From: Acanthaster planci
Taxonomy: Eukaryota > Echinodermata > Asteroidea > Valvatida > Acanthasteridae
Direction: 5' to 3'
Assembly: GCF_001949145.1 (NCBI RefSeq)
Contig: NW_019091525.1
Location: 401,663-465,662 of the forward strand
DNA: 64,000 nt
In this document: piece by piece, positions 26,926 to 38,400 of the stretch
Numbering within the stretch: position 1 is the first letter of the stretch
Layout: the number at the start of each line of letters is the position of its first letter
Position numbers and translations under genes: made by a program
The notes under the pieces: generated by a model
Told to the model about the DNA's origin: nothing
Databases searched by the model: none
Seen by the model: the letters and a program-made list of their open reading frames with translations, nothing else

Positions 26926-27180
26926 CTGCAATGCCTTAACGATATTTAAAGTGGAAATGAAAGGTTTTGATCATGCCAATTGAGCTACTGTAATGCCTCA
27001 AAAGATAACGTGGAAAAGAAAGCTTATAGATTGGCAATGATAATTGTGCAATGACGTAACTATAGACATGAAAGAATTCTGAAGTTGCATTACGGTTACC
27101 ATAACTAGGCCTATAGCGTAACTATAGATATGAAACAATTTTGAAGTTGCAGTACAGTTACCATTACTAGGCCTATGGCC
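26926..27180 (+). repeat. Tandem array, 62-bp unit, about four copies
   Basis: Two clear units lie at 27056-27117 and 27118-27179 (GTAACTATAGAYATGAAA...CTAGGCCTATRGC). They are preceded by two more diverged units that begin CTACTGCAATGCC and CTACTGTAATGCC. The left unit borders the hAT-like MITE. No coding sense. Confidence 0.75.
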
Positions 27181-28167
27181 ACTACAAAAATTACATTTCC
27201 CCTCATTTGGCCAACATGTAGGTCTAAATGTATATGAAATTACATTACTGTTAGTTTTCCTAGCCTATTTATGTACATGTACGTTTATAGGATATTGTCA
27301 TTTTAAAACCTAAAGCAACTCCAAGCATGTTTGAGATGTGGAATTAGCAGTTTGTGATCCCTTTGGAAAGAGTTCCGTATTATACATGTATGTATGGACG
27401 CTACTTGACGCCCTATGCACAAACTTAGTATGACTTGAGTGTCTGAAAAACTGTAAGTATTTCCTTAACAGTTAATCACCTTTTTAAACATTTGGACATA
27501 CATGTAGTCAGGCTCCAAAAGTTAAAGCAATTTGTAGGGTCCAAGTAACTGTAGTGTTTCCTCAATAAACGACTTGGTATTTTCCCTCCTAAATTGAACT
27601 TTTCTGGACGTGATTTTGCTTTTATGGTGGCAAAGAGGTCACTGTACAGTGTAGGTAATAATGACTGGCGTCCGTACATGTACATGTATATGGAACTCTT
27701 CCCCTAGCCCAGCCTACCCACGCTGCCATAGAACTTACTCGTCGCTGCTGCATTGCTCGCTGGGCCTAAAGTTTGGCAAGGGAGCTAGACAAGTTTTAGA
27801 AACCACTTTTTCCGAACAGTCCATCAAGGCCTAAATGAAATACTCGTAAAAATAAACTAGCCTAGGCCTACCAAAGAAATTAAATACAGTGTACTTCCAT
27901 ACAGGCCTAATGGTACCATCACTTCCATGAACTGTTGCTGCAGTAGTCTTGTCGAAGGTCTAAATAGTAGAAGTTTCCAACTTACATGACTTACTCGGGC
28001 ATACATACAGTTTGCAGCATTTGGTTTGGAAGCTAAGAGACCTTGTGCTGTGCCGGTGCATTGGTGTACTGCCGTGTACTCCATCCAGGCTACACGCAGT
28101 ACTCAGCTTGGCCGCATCCCTGCGATGTATCTTGTCAACCGGGCTGTATCTACGGTGGCCCATAACT
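27181..28167. other. Gene-free stretch with some CpG
   Basis: No gene seen. CpG words and TAGGCCTA palindromes occur at 27.7-28.1 kb, just before the CACGGCAAAAGC repeat. Confidence 0.4.
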
Positions 28168-28304
28168 GTCACGGCAAAAGCAAAAGCGCCACAGCAAAAG
28201 CTGAAACGCCACGGTAAAAAAAGACGCTCCGGCAAAAAACAAATTCACTACGGAAAAACCAAAGTACCGTGGCAAAAACAGATTCGCCACGACAAAAGCA
28301 AACA
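28168..28304 (+). repeat. Degenerate ~19-bp repeat GCCACGGCAAAAGCAAAA, seven units
   Basis: Seven irregular units follow GCCACGGCAAAAGCAAAAGC with growing divergence. The leading TACGGTGGCCCATAACTGTC is also present, inverted, next to the related stretch at 31998-32062, which contains TTTTGCCAAGGCG and TTTTGCCATGACAG. Confidence 0.75.
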
Positions 28305-30548
28305 CATACGCTTAGTTTTGGAGGGGGATCGAGACGACAATCTTGGTCTGCATCCGAACACATAATGCTGTTGCACCATCTTTTAAAGGTTGCACCGATG
28401 TTGTGACTAAAACATTTTAAAATAACATACAGCATAGAAATATTCTGTAAAAAACAAGTTGTGATAACATTATGCAAATGCCCTAATTGGATATTTATCT
28501 GACGTGTTAAATAAAAGTCATCTAATTATTGTGAATTGTTTGAAACAGGTTTTATAGCCGGAAAACAAATTTCGCTAAATTTATATTTGTTGGCATTATT
28601 TAGAAGTTTACCAAATTTGTATCCCTACGTTTTGAACATGTTACCTGAACCCCGCGTATTTATAGCAATGCTTAAAGATGTTTTTAAAACTGTTATTATG
28701 ATGATATGATGTTGTGATACTAAAATTCGTATTTAATTTTATAAATGTTTGAATAGACGAAACCATCACCAGCGCTATATTAATTATTTTTAATATATGT
28801 TTGAGTGGTTGTTGTATTTTCACAGCATCAATTAAACATTAGTAGCAGTACAGAAATGCTTAATGACGTGAATTCAATATACTTGTACTACTGTAGTCAA
28901 TATGCTGAGTAAATAGTAAGGAAATGTAGTGTGCCGTTGTTGATAACATTTTCAAAATACGTGTTTGATGTTTGAATCAACGGAACATTCGCTTATGTTT
29001 AAATAAGTCAATTAAACATCACTTATTATGTTTAAAACCTGCTTATTAAAAAATGTATTTCACTAGATTTGATATTTTTTTTTAAAATATAGTAACAATT
29101 CAAATGGACAGTTCCAAGTTAAAATGCTGTCAATACAATGTACTTGGAAAACTGCAGCTAAGATAAGAAAATATCGTACAAATATTATACGAACGATTTG
29201 GAAACGTTCTTGGAACATTTCATGGATGTTTGAATTAGCTGAACTACCGCTGACGTTTACAATACGTTAAATAAACATCATAAATTTAAAAAAATTACCA
29301 ATTAACGGTTGAGACATATTTGAAATAAAAGATAAAAGAAGCGCATTGATGTTCTCTAAATATTATTTTAACACTGTTCTTTTGTTTTTGACATGTTTTG
29401 ATGTTGTTTTGGATGACGTTGAATAAATATTAAACGTTTCGAACTTTCCAATATTTCCATCGATGTGTGGGTCTACGGAAGTGTCGATAATGTTTACAAA
29501 TTGTCGCTTAAGTATCACACAACAATATTGGAAACCTTTTTTGGGCAAAAATATATATTTTAATTTATAACGTCGAAAACCGTCCTCGTTTTCACATTTC
29601 AGTATATTACATGTTCTTTTATATTATGAAATGTTGTTCATTACTACAGACAAATATTTTTAAAAACCCAGGAACATTTTCATACATATTTTAAAGATGT
29701 GATTTACATGTTTGTACTGTGGCTGTAATATATATATATAACACAAACACTGTTTGACAAGTCTACAACATTCTTAAAAATGTTTCAAAATACTACGATT
29801 AATGTGAATGTTGTGACCGTTGGTCGGTGTTGTATGACAGCGTTGTGCATGTCATAATTAAGACGTTAATATAATGTATTTACATAATATCTATTGACGT
29901 TATGTGGGCCTGGTCATCAAGCGTTGTTGCAATTCTCACCAACTTTTTGAGTTTTGTTCAAAAGTGATATGTACACAATGAGTACACAATGAAAGTATGT
30001 TGTAACATTGATGTTCCAAAGTTCCAAAGAAACAAATTTGCCAAAATTGTAAAATAAATGCCACACAATGTTTTCTTGCGTGCTTACTGTGACTAAGGAG
30101 GACAGTGATATAGGAGTTTATAAATACCATTTAAAGAAGTGGCTTACTGGAGAGCCGTCAACAGTCATCTACGTTGTGTTCGTGTTTTAGTTTCAGGAGT
30201 GATGTACGGATTATGCTTTTGACAAACTTGGTGTCGTTAGCTTCAGGAGCAATCGAAAAATCGGGATTGAAATGAGTGCACGTTGTTGAGAAAACAAGGC
30301 ACAATGCCATAGCATTATTAAAACCCTATTTTGAATACTTTAGTATAACATGTATGTCAACGTGACTTCATAAGATTTTGGAAAGGTGGGTGCACTCGTC
30401 AGTATACAGTTACCTTGAAGAAAATAACTTCATTCCCAGTTGCCAGTCATGATTTAGACCCTTGTACTCAACTGAAACCACCCTACACGATTTGACAAAT
30501 AGGTGTTTCCAGGCTATGGAGCATGGAGAAGTTACAGGTAGTCTATTC
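28305..30548. other. AT-rich island, no gene found
   Basis: About 2.2 kb that looks markedly AT-rich and almost lacks the TACATGTA motif common elsewhere. It contains diverged repeats around GATGTTTGAAT...(A)ATAAACATCA (near 28747, 28965 and 29224) and GACGTT/AACGTT words. It is bracketed by inverted repeat partners (28.17 and 32.0 kb). No open frame of note. It may be the interior of a non-autonomous transposon or a recent insertion. Confidence 0.5.
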
Positions 30549-31800
30549 ATTATGGAATTGCATATCTGCCGTCGCCCGTCGTCCGTCGCATTTTGCTTTT
30601 TGTTGTGTCCCAATTCTGCCATTTACCAGTTCCAAACATGCCATTTTCCGTCGTCCGTCGCCCCTCGTGCGTCGCCCCTCGTGCGTCGCCCATCAAATGG
30701 GTTGCATAGGACCTGCAAAAGCCGGGGTTTAAAAATGACAATGTGATGATTCCATTCACTTCTAAGGATTTTTCCCAATAAGGCAAGTACAAATCCCACC
30801 TGCAGTACTAGTCCCATAATTAATGCCAATAATGCTAGACTACCCCTGCCCCTTGACAAGGGAATGTCGCCTTTCTGAGAATTCAACCAAGTGTTTTTTG
30901 GGAAAAACATTTTCCGCGAAAATGTTCAGGCCAACTTATCCACAGTCTAATTCTAATTTGCATACTGTAAAAACGTGCCGACTTGTTTTCATCAAATTCT
31001 AGAAAGACATCTGCCAACCGATACAGATATTCCATTTTGTCCTCTCAATTTCACCTTGAAATACAAAAATACTAGACAGTGCCGTGGTTAACAAATTGTT
31101 TATTAAATGTATTGCTAGGGGGCAAATACCACTTGGTTTAAGTTTCAGAGAATGTGATGTGTTGGTTTTTGTGGGTGTGTGTGCCATGGTGGATAGACCA
31201 ATGAGAACAGGTTGTCCTGCATATCAGCATTATTTATGGGGCCAACAAGTAACGTTACTGTTTAAAAGACTCCTGTGAGCCTTCCTGCAACTAATTTGGA
31301 GTATACAGCAGATTTCATCAAAGGTATACCCGCCCTCAAAATAATGTTGAGTCAGCCTGAGTTCGTCTCTTATGAGAACCATGAAGGAATCAAACATTGT
31401 AAATAATCTATTATTTACATTCTGTTCTGTGGGATATCGTGCGGGGACAGACAGAAATATTACATAGGCTATAGACCTAAAGTCAGGCTGTTAACGAGTA
31501 AGGTTACGTCTAGAGTAACTAAGTTATCAAGAAAAACAATCTACTCTAACAAATGTCTATTTTGTTAATTTATTTATGTAACAAAAATGGTATTATTTCA
31601 TATACATGTTACTTAACCGATGTCAGGATATTATTTCTTCTTTCAAGTGGAGTTCGGCGCAACTGCAAAAACGAATACATGTACATCAAGGATCAAAGTT
31701 AAAAATACCACTGCGCGATTGTGACAAAAAAAAACAAAAACACGGGCGACGCACGACGGACGACGCACGACGGGCGACGGCAGATATGGAATTCCATAAT
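30549..31800. mobile_element. Foldback element with CGTCGCCCGTCGT-rich inverted arms
   Basis: The left arm (30549-30589, ATTATGGAATTGCATATCTG then CCGTCGCCCGTCGTCCGTCGC) is the inverted copy of the right arm (31742-31800). Both arms contain degenerate CGTCG(C/T)CC subrepeats, with more at 30646-30690. The roughly 1.1 kb interior has no recognisable coding sequence. Confidence 0.65.
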
Positions 31801-31803
31801 TTA

Positions 31804-31863
31804 TAGATCTCAGAAAAGCATTTGATCGTGTTGACCATGAAATTCTTCTAGAAAAATGCGACG
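31804..31863 (+). pseudogene. LINE reverse-transcriptase relic (palm motif A region)
   Basis: A 60-bp stretch translates DLRKAFDRVDHEILLEKC, matching the (F)DLxKAFDxVxHxxLLxKL signature of reverse transcriptases of non-LTR retrotransposons. Nothing before or after continues the domain, so this is a short fossil. It abuts the right arm of a CGTCGCC foldback element. It may have been captured by that element or may be an older insertion. Confidence 0.7.
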
Positions 31864-31997
31864 TACGAGCATGTGCTTGGTTGGTGAATCGTGTATTCTA
31901 CTGCATTAGTGTGCATGGGTGCTGTGACATTTGGTGACCCATATTCACGATTGAATTTGGTTTTCCTTCTAGAGTATACCTGTACATGTGGATTGTG

Positions 31998-32062
31998 CGG
32001 GCATTTTCTTTTGCCAAGGCGATTTTGCTTTTGCCATGACAGTATTGGGCCACCGTAGGGAT
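31998..32062 (-). repeat. Inverted partner of the GCCACGGCAAAAGC repeat
   Basis: Reverse complement reads CTACGGTGGCCCAATACTGT then CATGGCAAAAGCAAAATCGCC. It is a close match to the start of the 28.17-kb array about 3.8 kb away, in the opposite orientation. Confidence 0.7.
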
Positions 32063-32457
32063 CTCAACGACCACAAACACGACTATGCAACAATATACAA
32101 TGCATACAATATACTCTTTCGAGCGAGGGCGCCCTAATGGCAGCGTGCGACACTCACTGTTCAACGTATACAGCACGCGTACAGTACTATGTACATGTAT
32201 AGTACGTACTTTGGCGGTCTTCTTGGGCAAGAGGACCGACTGAATATTGGGGAGCACACCTCCTTGCGCGATGGTTACCCCGCTCATCAGTACAGTATAG
32301 TACGTACGTGTACGTGCAACTCCTCAGATACGTGCGACGACTGTCGGAGGCAATGTCCGTGGAGTATCGGAAGAAAAAACCCACAAAATCTGGAAAGACA
32401 GCTAGGGAATATCCCTTCTAATCATTTTAGTACATGTAGCTACGCCTACGTGGTATT
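32063..32457 (+). promoter_or_regulatory. Region immediately upstream of the JmjC start codon
   Basis: CpG-containing sequence (for example CGAGCGAGGGCGCCC near 32.12 kb) with GTACGTAC and TACATGTA words. This is the most likely promoter/5' UTR position for the JmjC gene. No TATA box, initiator or upstream exon could be assigned. Confidence 0.35.
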
Positions 32458-35400
32458 ATGGCAGGGGAACAGAGAGTTGTGGAAATTCCAAGGGTGACTG
32501 ATCTGACAGCTGATACATTCAATGCAGAATATTTCAGGAGAGGTGGGCTGACACTTTACAAGCCTAGGCCTAATCAGTATTGCTAATGTTGGAAATCAAT
32601 CCTGAAACTCCTAGACCTATTGACAAATTCAGCGATAATTGATAAAGTCATGTGTGGATTAATTAATTCAGCAACGTTTTATGAACATTGTAAATTTGTG
32701 ATCCTCTTTTTAAAAATAAATACACAATGATGAAAATTGGTGATATTTACTGATGACTACATCATGTACGTGTGATGTAGCTACGTTAATGCATCTGTTA
32801 ACTTCCTACTTCCAACTCCTGAAATCTATTTGCGCAATGTTCTCAAGAAATGTAAATATTCATCCCTGCTTACTAGACAATGTTCAGACCACCACTACAT
32901 TTCTTCACGTACTAACCTTGCTGCTACATGTAGTTACGCATGAAGCCCCTAAACTATGGAACTCACTGGGTTTCTTGTTCAAAAATATTTGCAGTCTATC
33001 CTTATTTATTCAAACGCAAATATAAAAATCACTTACGGAATAATTACCTGTAAATTAATTATTCATTAACAGGTTTTAGTGGTTGTGTTTTGTCCCTTGT
33101 GATTTCTGTTATCTTTACATGTACATGCATACATGTATACATGTACATCATACATGTATACATGTAACAGTGTTGTACAGTATGCGCTTGTACTTACTAC
33201 TTGTAGTTATTTAACTTAATTTCTGGGGGCCACTATACTAGACAAGCTCTGCTTTTTAGAGGAGGCCACCCACATTTATTGCTGTAAATCTGTGATATTT
33301 ACTGTATTGTTATGTGGAAAATAAACAAGATTGACTGATTGATTGGGTTTACATGTACATGTACCTAGTACACACTGTATATACCCCCAGAACTGTGGAG
33401 TCCGGGGTGGACATTGGACCCCACAGTTCTGGGGATATTCTGGGGTTGATGTTCAAGTTCTTCATAGTTAATACATTCTTGTATTTCGTGATAACCTCCA
33501 CCCAGGTACCCAATTACGACGCACAACCCGGTATGTTGTAAGAAAAATATTTATTGCACGTAAAAAAATTAGAAATTCAGATCAAAATAAAATTGAAAAT
33601 TTAGCCAATAGGTACATGTAAACTAAAAATTTATTAATAAAACACATGCCCGGTCCACTGTAGAGCTGCATGTGCACACATACATGTAACATGTAATAAC
33701 GGACTCGATTCTAATGGTGTTGCATGATTGCAAAGACTTGATGTTGGGAATCTGGCCCTGCTAGATGACACCACCAATCTTTTTGAGGCACTGCATGTGG
33801 AATTGTTCCAACTTCTTCGTGTGGTGGTAAATGATGATTTTGCTGCTATAAATGAGCATGGATTAAACCACAGTGCAGTGTAGTTTTGGTGCTCAACCAT
33901 ACACCACGTTTTGACCACAGACGATGCTGTAGACACCCACATGACCCTGTTCTTGCTGCTGTCACTTCCCCATTGATCTTGGCATTTTGAGAAGAAGTTT
34001 CACTGAGGTAGCAAAACTTTTCCACAGCCTTAAATGGTTCACCATTGATGGTGATTATAGGGTTGGAAGTAGATGTGCCTGGATGAGGTCAGTGTTGTAC
34101 CTCAGTCCTCCTGATACTGATGGTCATGTGTATCAGATGATGGCCCTGGCGAAGTAATCAATGATTCTCAGAGCATCTTCCAGTGTGTGGGCAATGAGGC
34201 AGCAGCCATCTGCACAGAGAAGGCCCTGCAGCAGCATGCACAAAGTCCTTGTCTTTGACTTTTGCGTCTGTAGATTAAAAATGCTGCCATCCATCTGCAA
34301 CTGGATGTACATGTAGGTACTGTACCACTGCAGGGAAAAAGGAGTGATGTCTGTTATGGGAGTCTTCCCTTTTCATGCAGCTTTGATTAATTTGATAGCA
34401 GTCAGAGTTTAAGGAAATATTTTATATCTGGCCCCCAAATTAGATCTCATGAACAAAGGCTACATGTTCATGTAGGCCTATTTTTATGGGCCATAACAGA
34501 AAGTTTGCAGAGTAGTTTCAAAGAAAACTTCACTCCTACCATACATTTTAAAAATCAGATTTACACTTTTTGGTAGTTTCAAGTGGTGGCTGGATATGGA
34601 AGTCTTTCTATATATTATTCACCTTCCACAGCCAAGTGATCATGTGGCTTATCACTTAGTGGTCATGACAACAGCCCTGGTAGAAAATCAGGGTACAGTT
34701 TTAATCCCCAGTCTTTTCTGTGTTTTTCTTTCCTATCTACATACATGTGCCCCCCCCCAAAAAAAAATCATAAAATTATCTTTTTATCAGTTTATAGTTT
34801 TCAAGGTGGTATATTGCTTGTACTGCAATTTGTCAACATTTGCTGATTTTGAGGTTTATGATTTTGGGTTTGTATCATTCCATGGACTTGTTTCATTTTT
34901 CGGGTTCACTGCTTTGAGAAAAATGGAGAAAAAGGCTGTTCATCTTCAACAAAGTGTACATGTAGCTTGTGTAATTAAATCGAGGTCCATCTGCAGAGCG
35001 ATTATGGCCCTCAAAAATACATTTTTTCCATGCCTTTTGTGTAGAACTAGCAGTGGGCAAATTTACCTTCAAGTTTGTGTTCCCCTCAACAATGCAACAC
35101 TGAGAATTTCATCAACATTTCATTGTGCAGTGCAGTGTTTGAGATCTTACAAATCCTATGCACTGCCTTACTTGTATGGTAAATTTGATTGCAGGATATT
35201 TCACTTCTTTTTGTGCTTTGTCATGTTTGTGGCTTTAGAGGACTTTTATTCAAGCGAAATGAAGTCTGAAATTGAAGTTGTCTGAATTCCATCACAAACT
35301 TTTGAAGGCAGTTTAAAGATGAAGATTCATGATAAAATGGCCGAGTCTTCCAAACATGTCACAGCGCACAGTCAGTTGCAAAAGCATATATTGGAACTGG

Positions 35401-38400
35401 TTCACTGATCAATACCTGTGGCCTTTTATTCCTCCATGGTTCAAATGTAACTAGGATGCTACAATGTATGTTCCATCTCGTCATTTTTAACATTTTCATA
35501 TGATGGGCAGTACTGGTTTTTTAACATTAAAGACATGATCAGATGAAACCATAGCAGGTATGCTGTACTGACACACATGTGTCATGTGTGATGGAACATG
35601 CAAATTAACACAGTCTGACCAATGATCTTGGACAATCATGGAACAGTAGTGAAACAACTGATACATCTCAACATTCATGACAGTGTCAGCAAATTGTGGT
35701 TGTTCAACAGGTACCCCAGTGATCATTACAGATGTTGCAAGTCATTGGCAAGCTGCTTCATGGACCCTCCAGTCACTCAAAGAAAGAGCTGGACACAATA
35801 AAGCTTTCATCAGACAGAACACCAGCAAACAGAATTACAAGGTAACAGATGTACATGTGACTGTTTGATGTTACAGAGTGACTTCCAGAGTATCTCAGAT
35901 TCTTGTCATATACATGTACATGTAGTGATGACAGTCATTTTAGCACACCACGGCACATGTAGTAATGTATATGCACATGTACCTGGTTTTGTCCTTTTGA
36001 CCCTTGACATATTCTTATTGACAGTTGAATATTTTCTAATAGGAGTGGACTTTACTTGATGGCGGTTGTTTTACCTCACCCCTTTGAATTATCCTTTTTG
36101 GCCAAGTTAAAGTGTCCCTTTGTCGTGTTTTTTCAGTGTACATGTATGCATTGCACTGATGATAGTGATTGTACATGTAGTTGCAATAAATATTTCTTAG
36201 AAACAATATTTCTGTAACCTTGTACTCTTCTTCCTATTTGGTTAAATTCATTGAAAAGGTCACTTTTTAAAATTGTTAAAATTATCCATGCTTCCCTGAG
36301 CAACTGAGGGCACTGTTACTGTGAAGTCAACTGGGGAAGACATACATGTAGTTAAGTGCATAGGTTTTTTTCTGTTCAAATTGTGAAGCCAGACTTTACT
36401 TACTTTAAACATTTCAGAGAAAGGGATCAATGTTTGCGGTTTGCTATGCACATAAACAACAATGAATCAGCAAAGAGAAAAGTTTGCCTACCAAAATTTA
36501 CCAAGATGCAGGAGTTTTTGTGTTCAAACCTGAGTAACATTGAGGCTTCCTTCCTGAGATGACATTATACTTTTGCTCTTGAAGATTGAAATTTTCATCA
36601 GCATAAAAAGCCCTTTGTAAAATACCCTTTAGAATAGTGAAACAAATGTTGAAAGTTATATTAATTGAGACACAAAGGTGCATCTGGAAAGTCTGTATTA
36701 AAAATATTTGGTTGCAGCTCCCCTTAACGCAATGAATGCCTACCCATGTTTGGATTGTACACAGGCATGTACATGTGCAGCAGATCTTTCAGCGTACCAA
36801 CATACATGTAGCGCCACATTTATGAGAGTGAGAGCAAGGGGTGTACATGTACATGTTTGAATGCTTGCCTGTTTAGCAGTCTTGATAGTCTCCTAAGGCA
36901 TGCATTGCACCTACATCTACATGTACATGTACATGTATAAGACACATTGCCATCACCCATAAGCAGTGTCTTCTTTAGGCCAATTAAGTTACATGTACAT
37001 GTTTGTGGGTTCAGGAATAAGTAAACCAGTTTCTCCCATGCCTGCTTTTTTTCACCAGTCCTTTTTTTTTGTATTAAAAGGTGTCCGTGGGTGTGTGTGT
37101 GGGAGGGGTACTTACGGTACAAGTACAAGTATGTGTCTGATTTCTATGAACTCCCTTAGTCTCTGGATATCATAAAAATTCCTACCACCTTAACCCTTTC
37201 GCACTGGGAGGTGGATGGAGCCTCCGTAAAAATTGAGATCCTCAGCCCGCTTTTCAGCTATTATTCTCGGCCCACGCTCGAGTGAACACGGTGAAAGACG
37301 GCAGACCCTGGCTCTTGTCTATATGGTAATTGGTCTTTGTGCGTAGNNNNNNNNNNNNNNNNNNNNNNNNNNNNNNNNNNNNTAATTTGTGAGAATTCAT
37401 TGTTTACTAAATGTGAGTCTTTTTCCTGCTAATAAAAGAACAAAATTGCAGTTTTGGTGTGAGTGAGTTTGAACACTAAATGTACAATATTCAAATTACT
37501 GTGTGTAAGTCTCCTGTTCAGTGCGATGGAGTTTATTGCCCAAATGTTGATTAATTACATGTACTTTTATACATGTACATGTATATGTGTACCAGCACAG
37601 CATGTACAAGTACATGTAGGTGCCCGCACAAGATGTATAAATTGGCAGTCACTGCACTGTACCAGACTGCTCTGTTGGGTTTTTAACCAGTTCATATTAT
37701 TTGTGAAACAGATTGGTAAAGCATACACCATCCGTGAAAGTACACTGGGAGAGTACATCAGTGACTTGGAAGAAGACAACAGACGAGCCAGGAACTCTTA
37801 CCTTGCTGTGCAGAACATCAAGAGCACATTCCCTGAGTTGGAGGTACCATAGACAATACAGTGTTCATCCGAATTTTCATTTTACAGGATTAGGTATTCA
37901 CTTGTTGTGGCTTATAGTTGGCAAGTTTACCTTCCCCCATGCTGTTCCATCTCGAGCATTGATTTGCCAACATTTATGTATGCAGACCTATATTTACATG
38001 TACCAGTAGCCTAAATATTACCCGACCAGAAGTGTTTTTACATGACTAGGCTAAAAAACAAGAATATATATATTTTGCAGCTGAAAATGAAAGAAAAAAG
38101 AATACTGCAAAGTAATGTACATGTACATGTACAGGAGCTGTCTTGTTTGTTGTCATTTTATAAACGGTACTCTGACCATTTGTTGATAGTGATGATCTTG
38201 TGACTCGCTAATGGGACTTCATATAGAATATTTGGTGAAATACATGTTGAGGTTGTTAATAATGATCAGTATCGAGGGGTGATAAACCAGTCAGTCAGCT
38301 GCTAATGTTCACTCACAGAAAGCATAGGATCAGTACTTACATGGGAATCATTGGATTCATTCCCGTCATGGGCATTTTGAGCTCTACAATGGATTAGTTG

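Noticed and set aside
33634-33942. 102-codon minus frame as an independent gene
   Set aside because: It is one frame of the degraded LINE reverse transcriptase.
36356-36562. Possible extra JmjC exon (HINNNESAKRKVCLPKF...)
   Set aside because: The flanking exons 35711-35841 and 37712-37843 already join in phase 0 and give a continuous family-like sequence without it.
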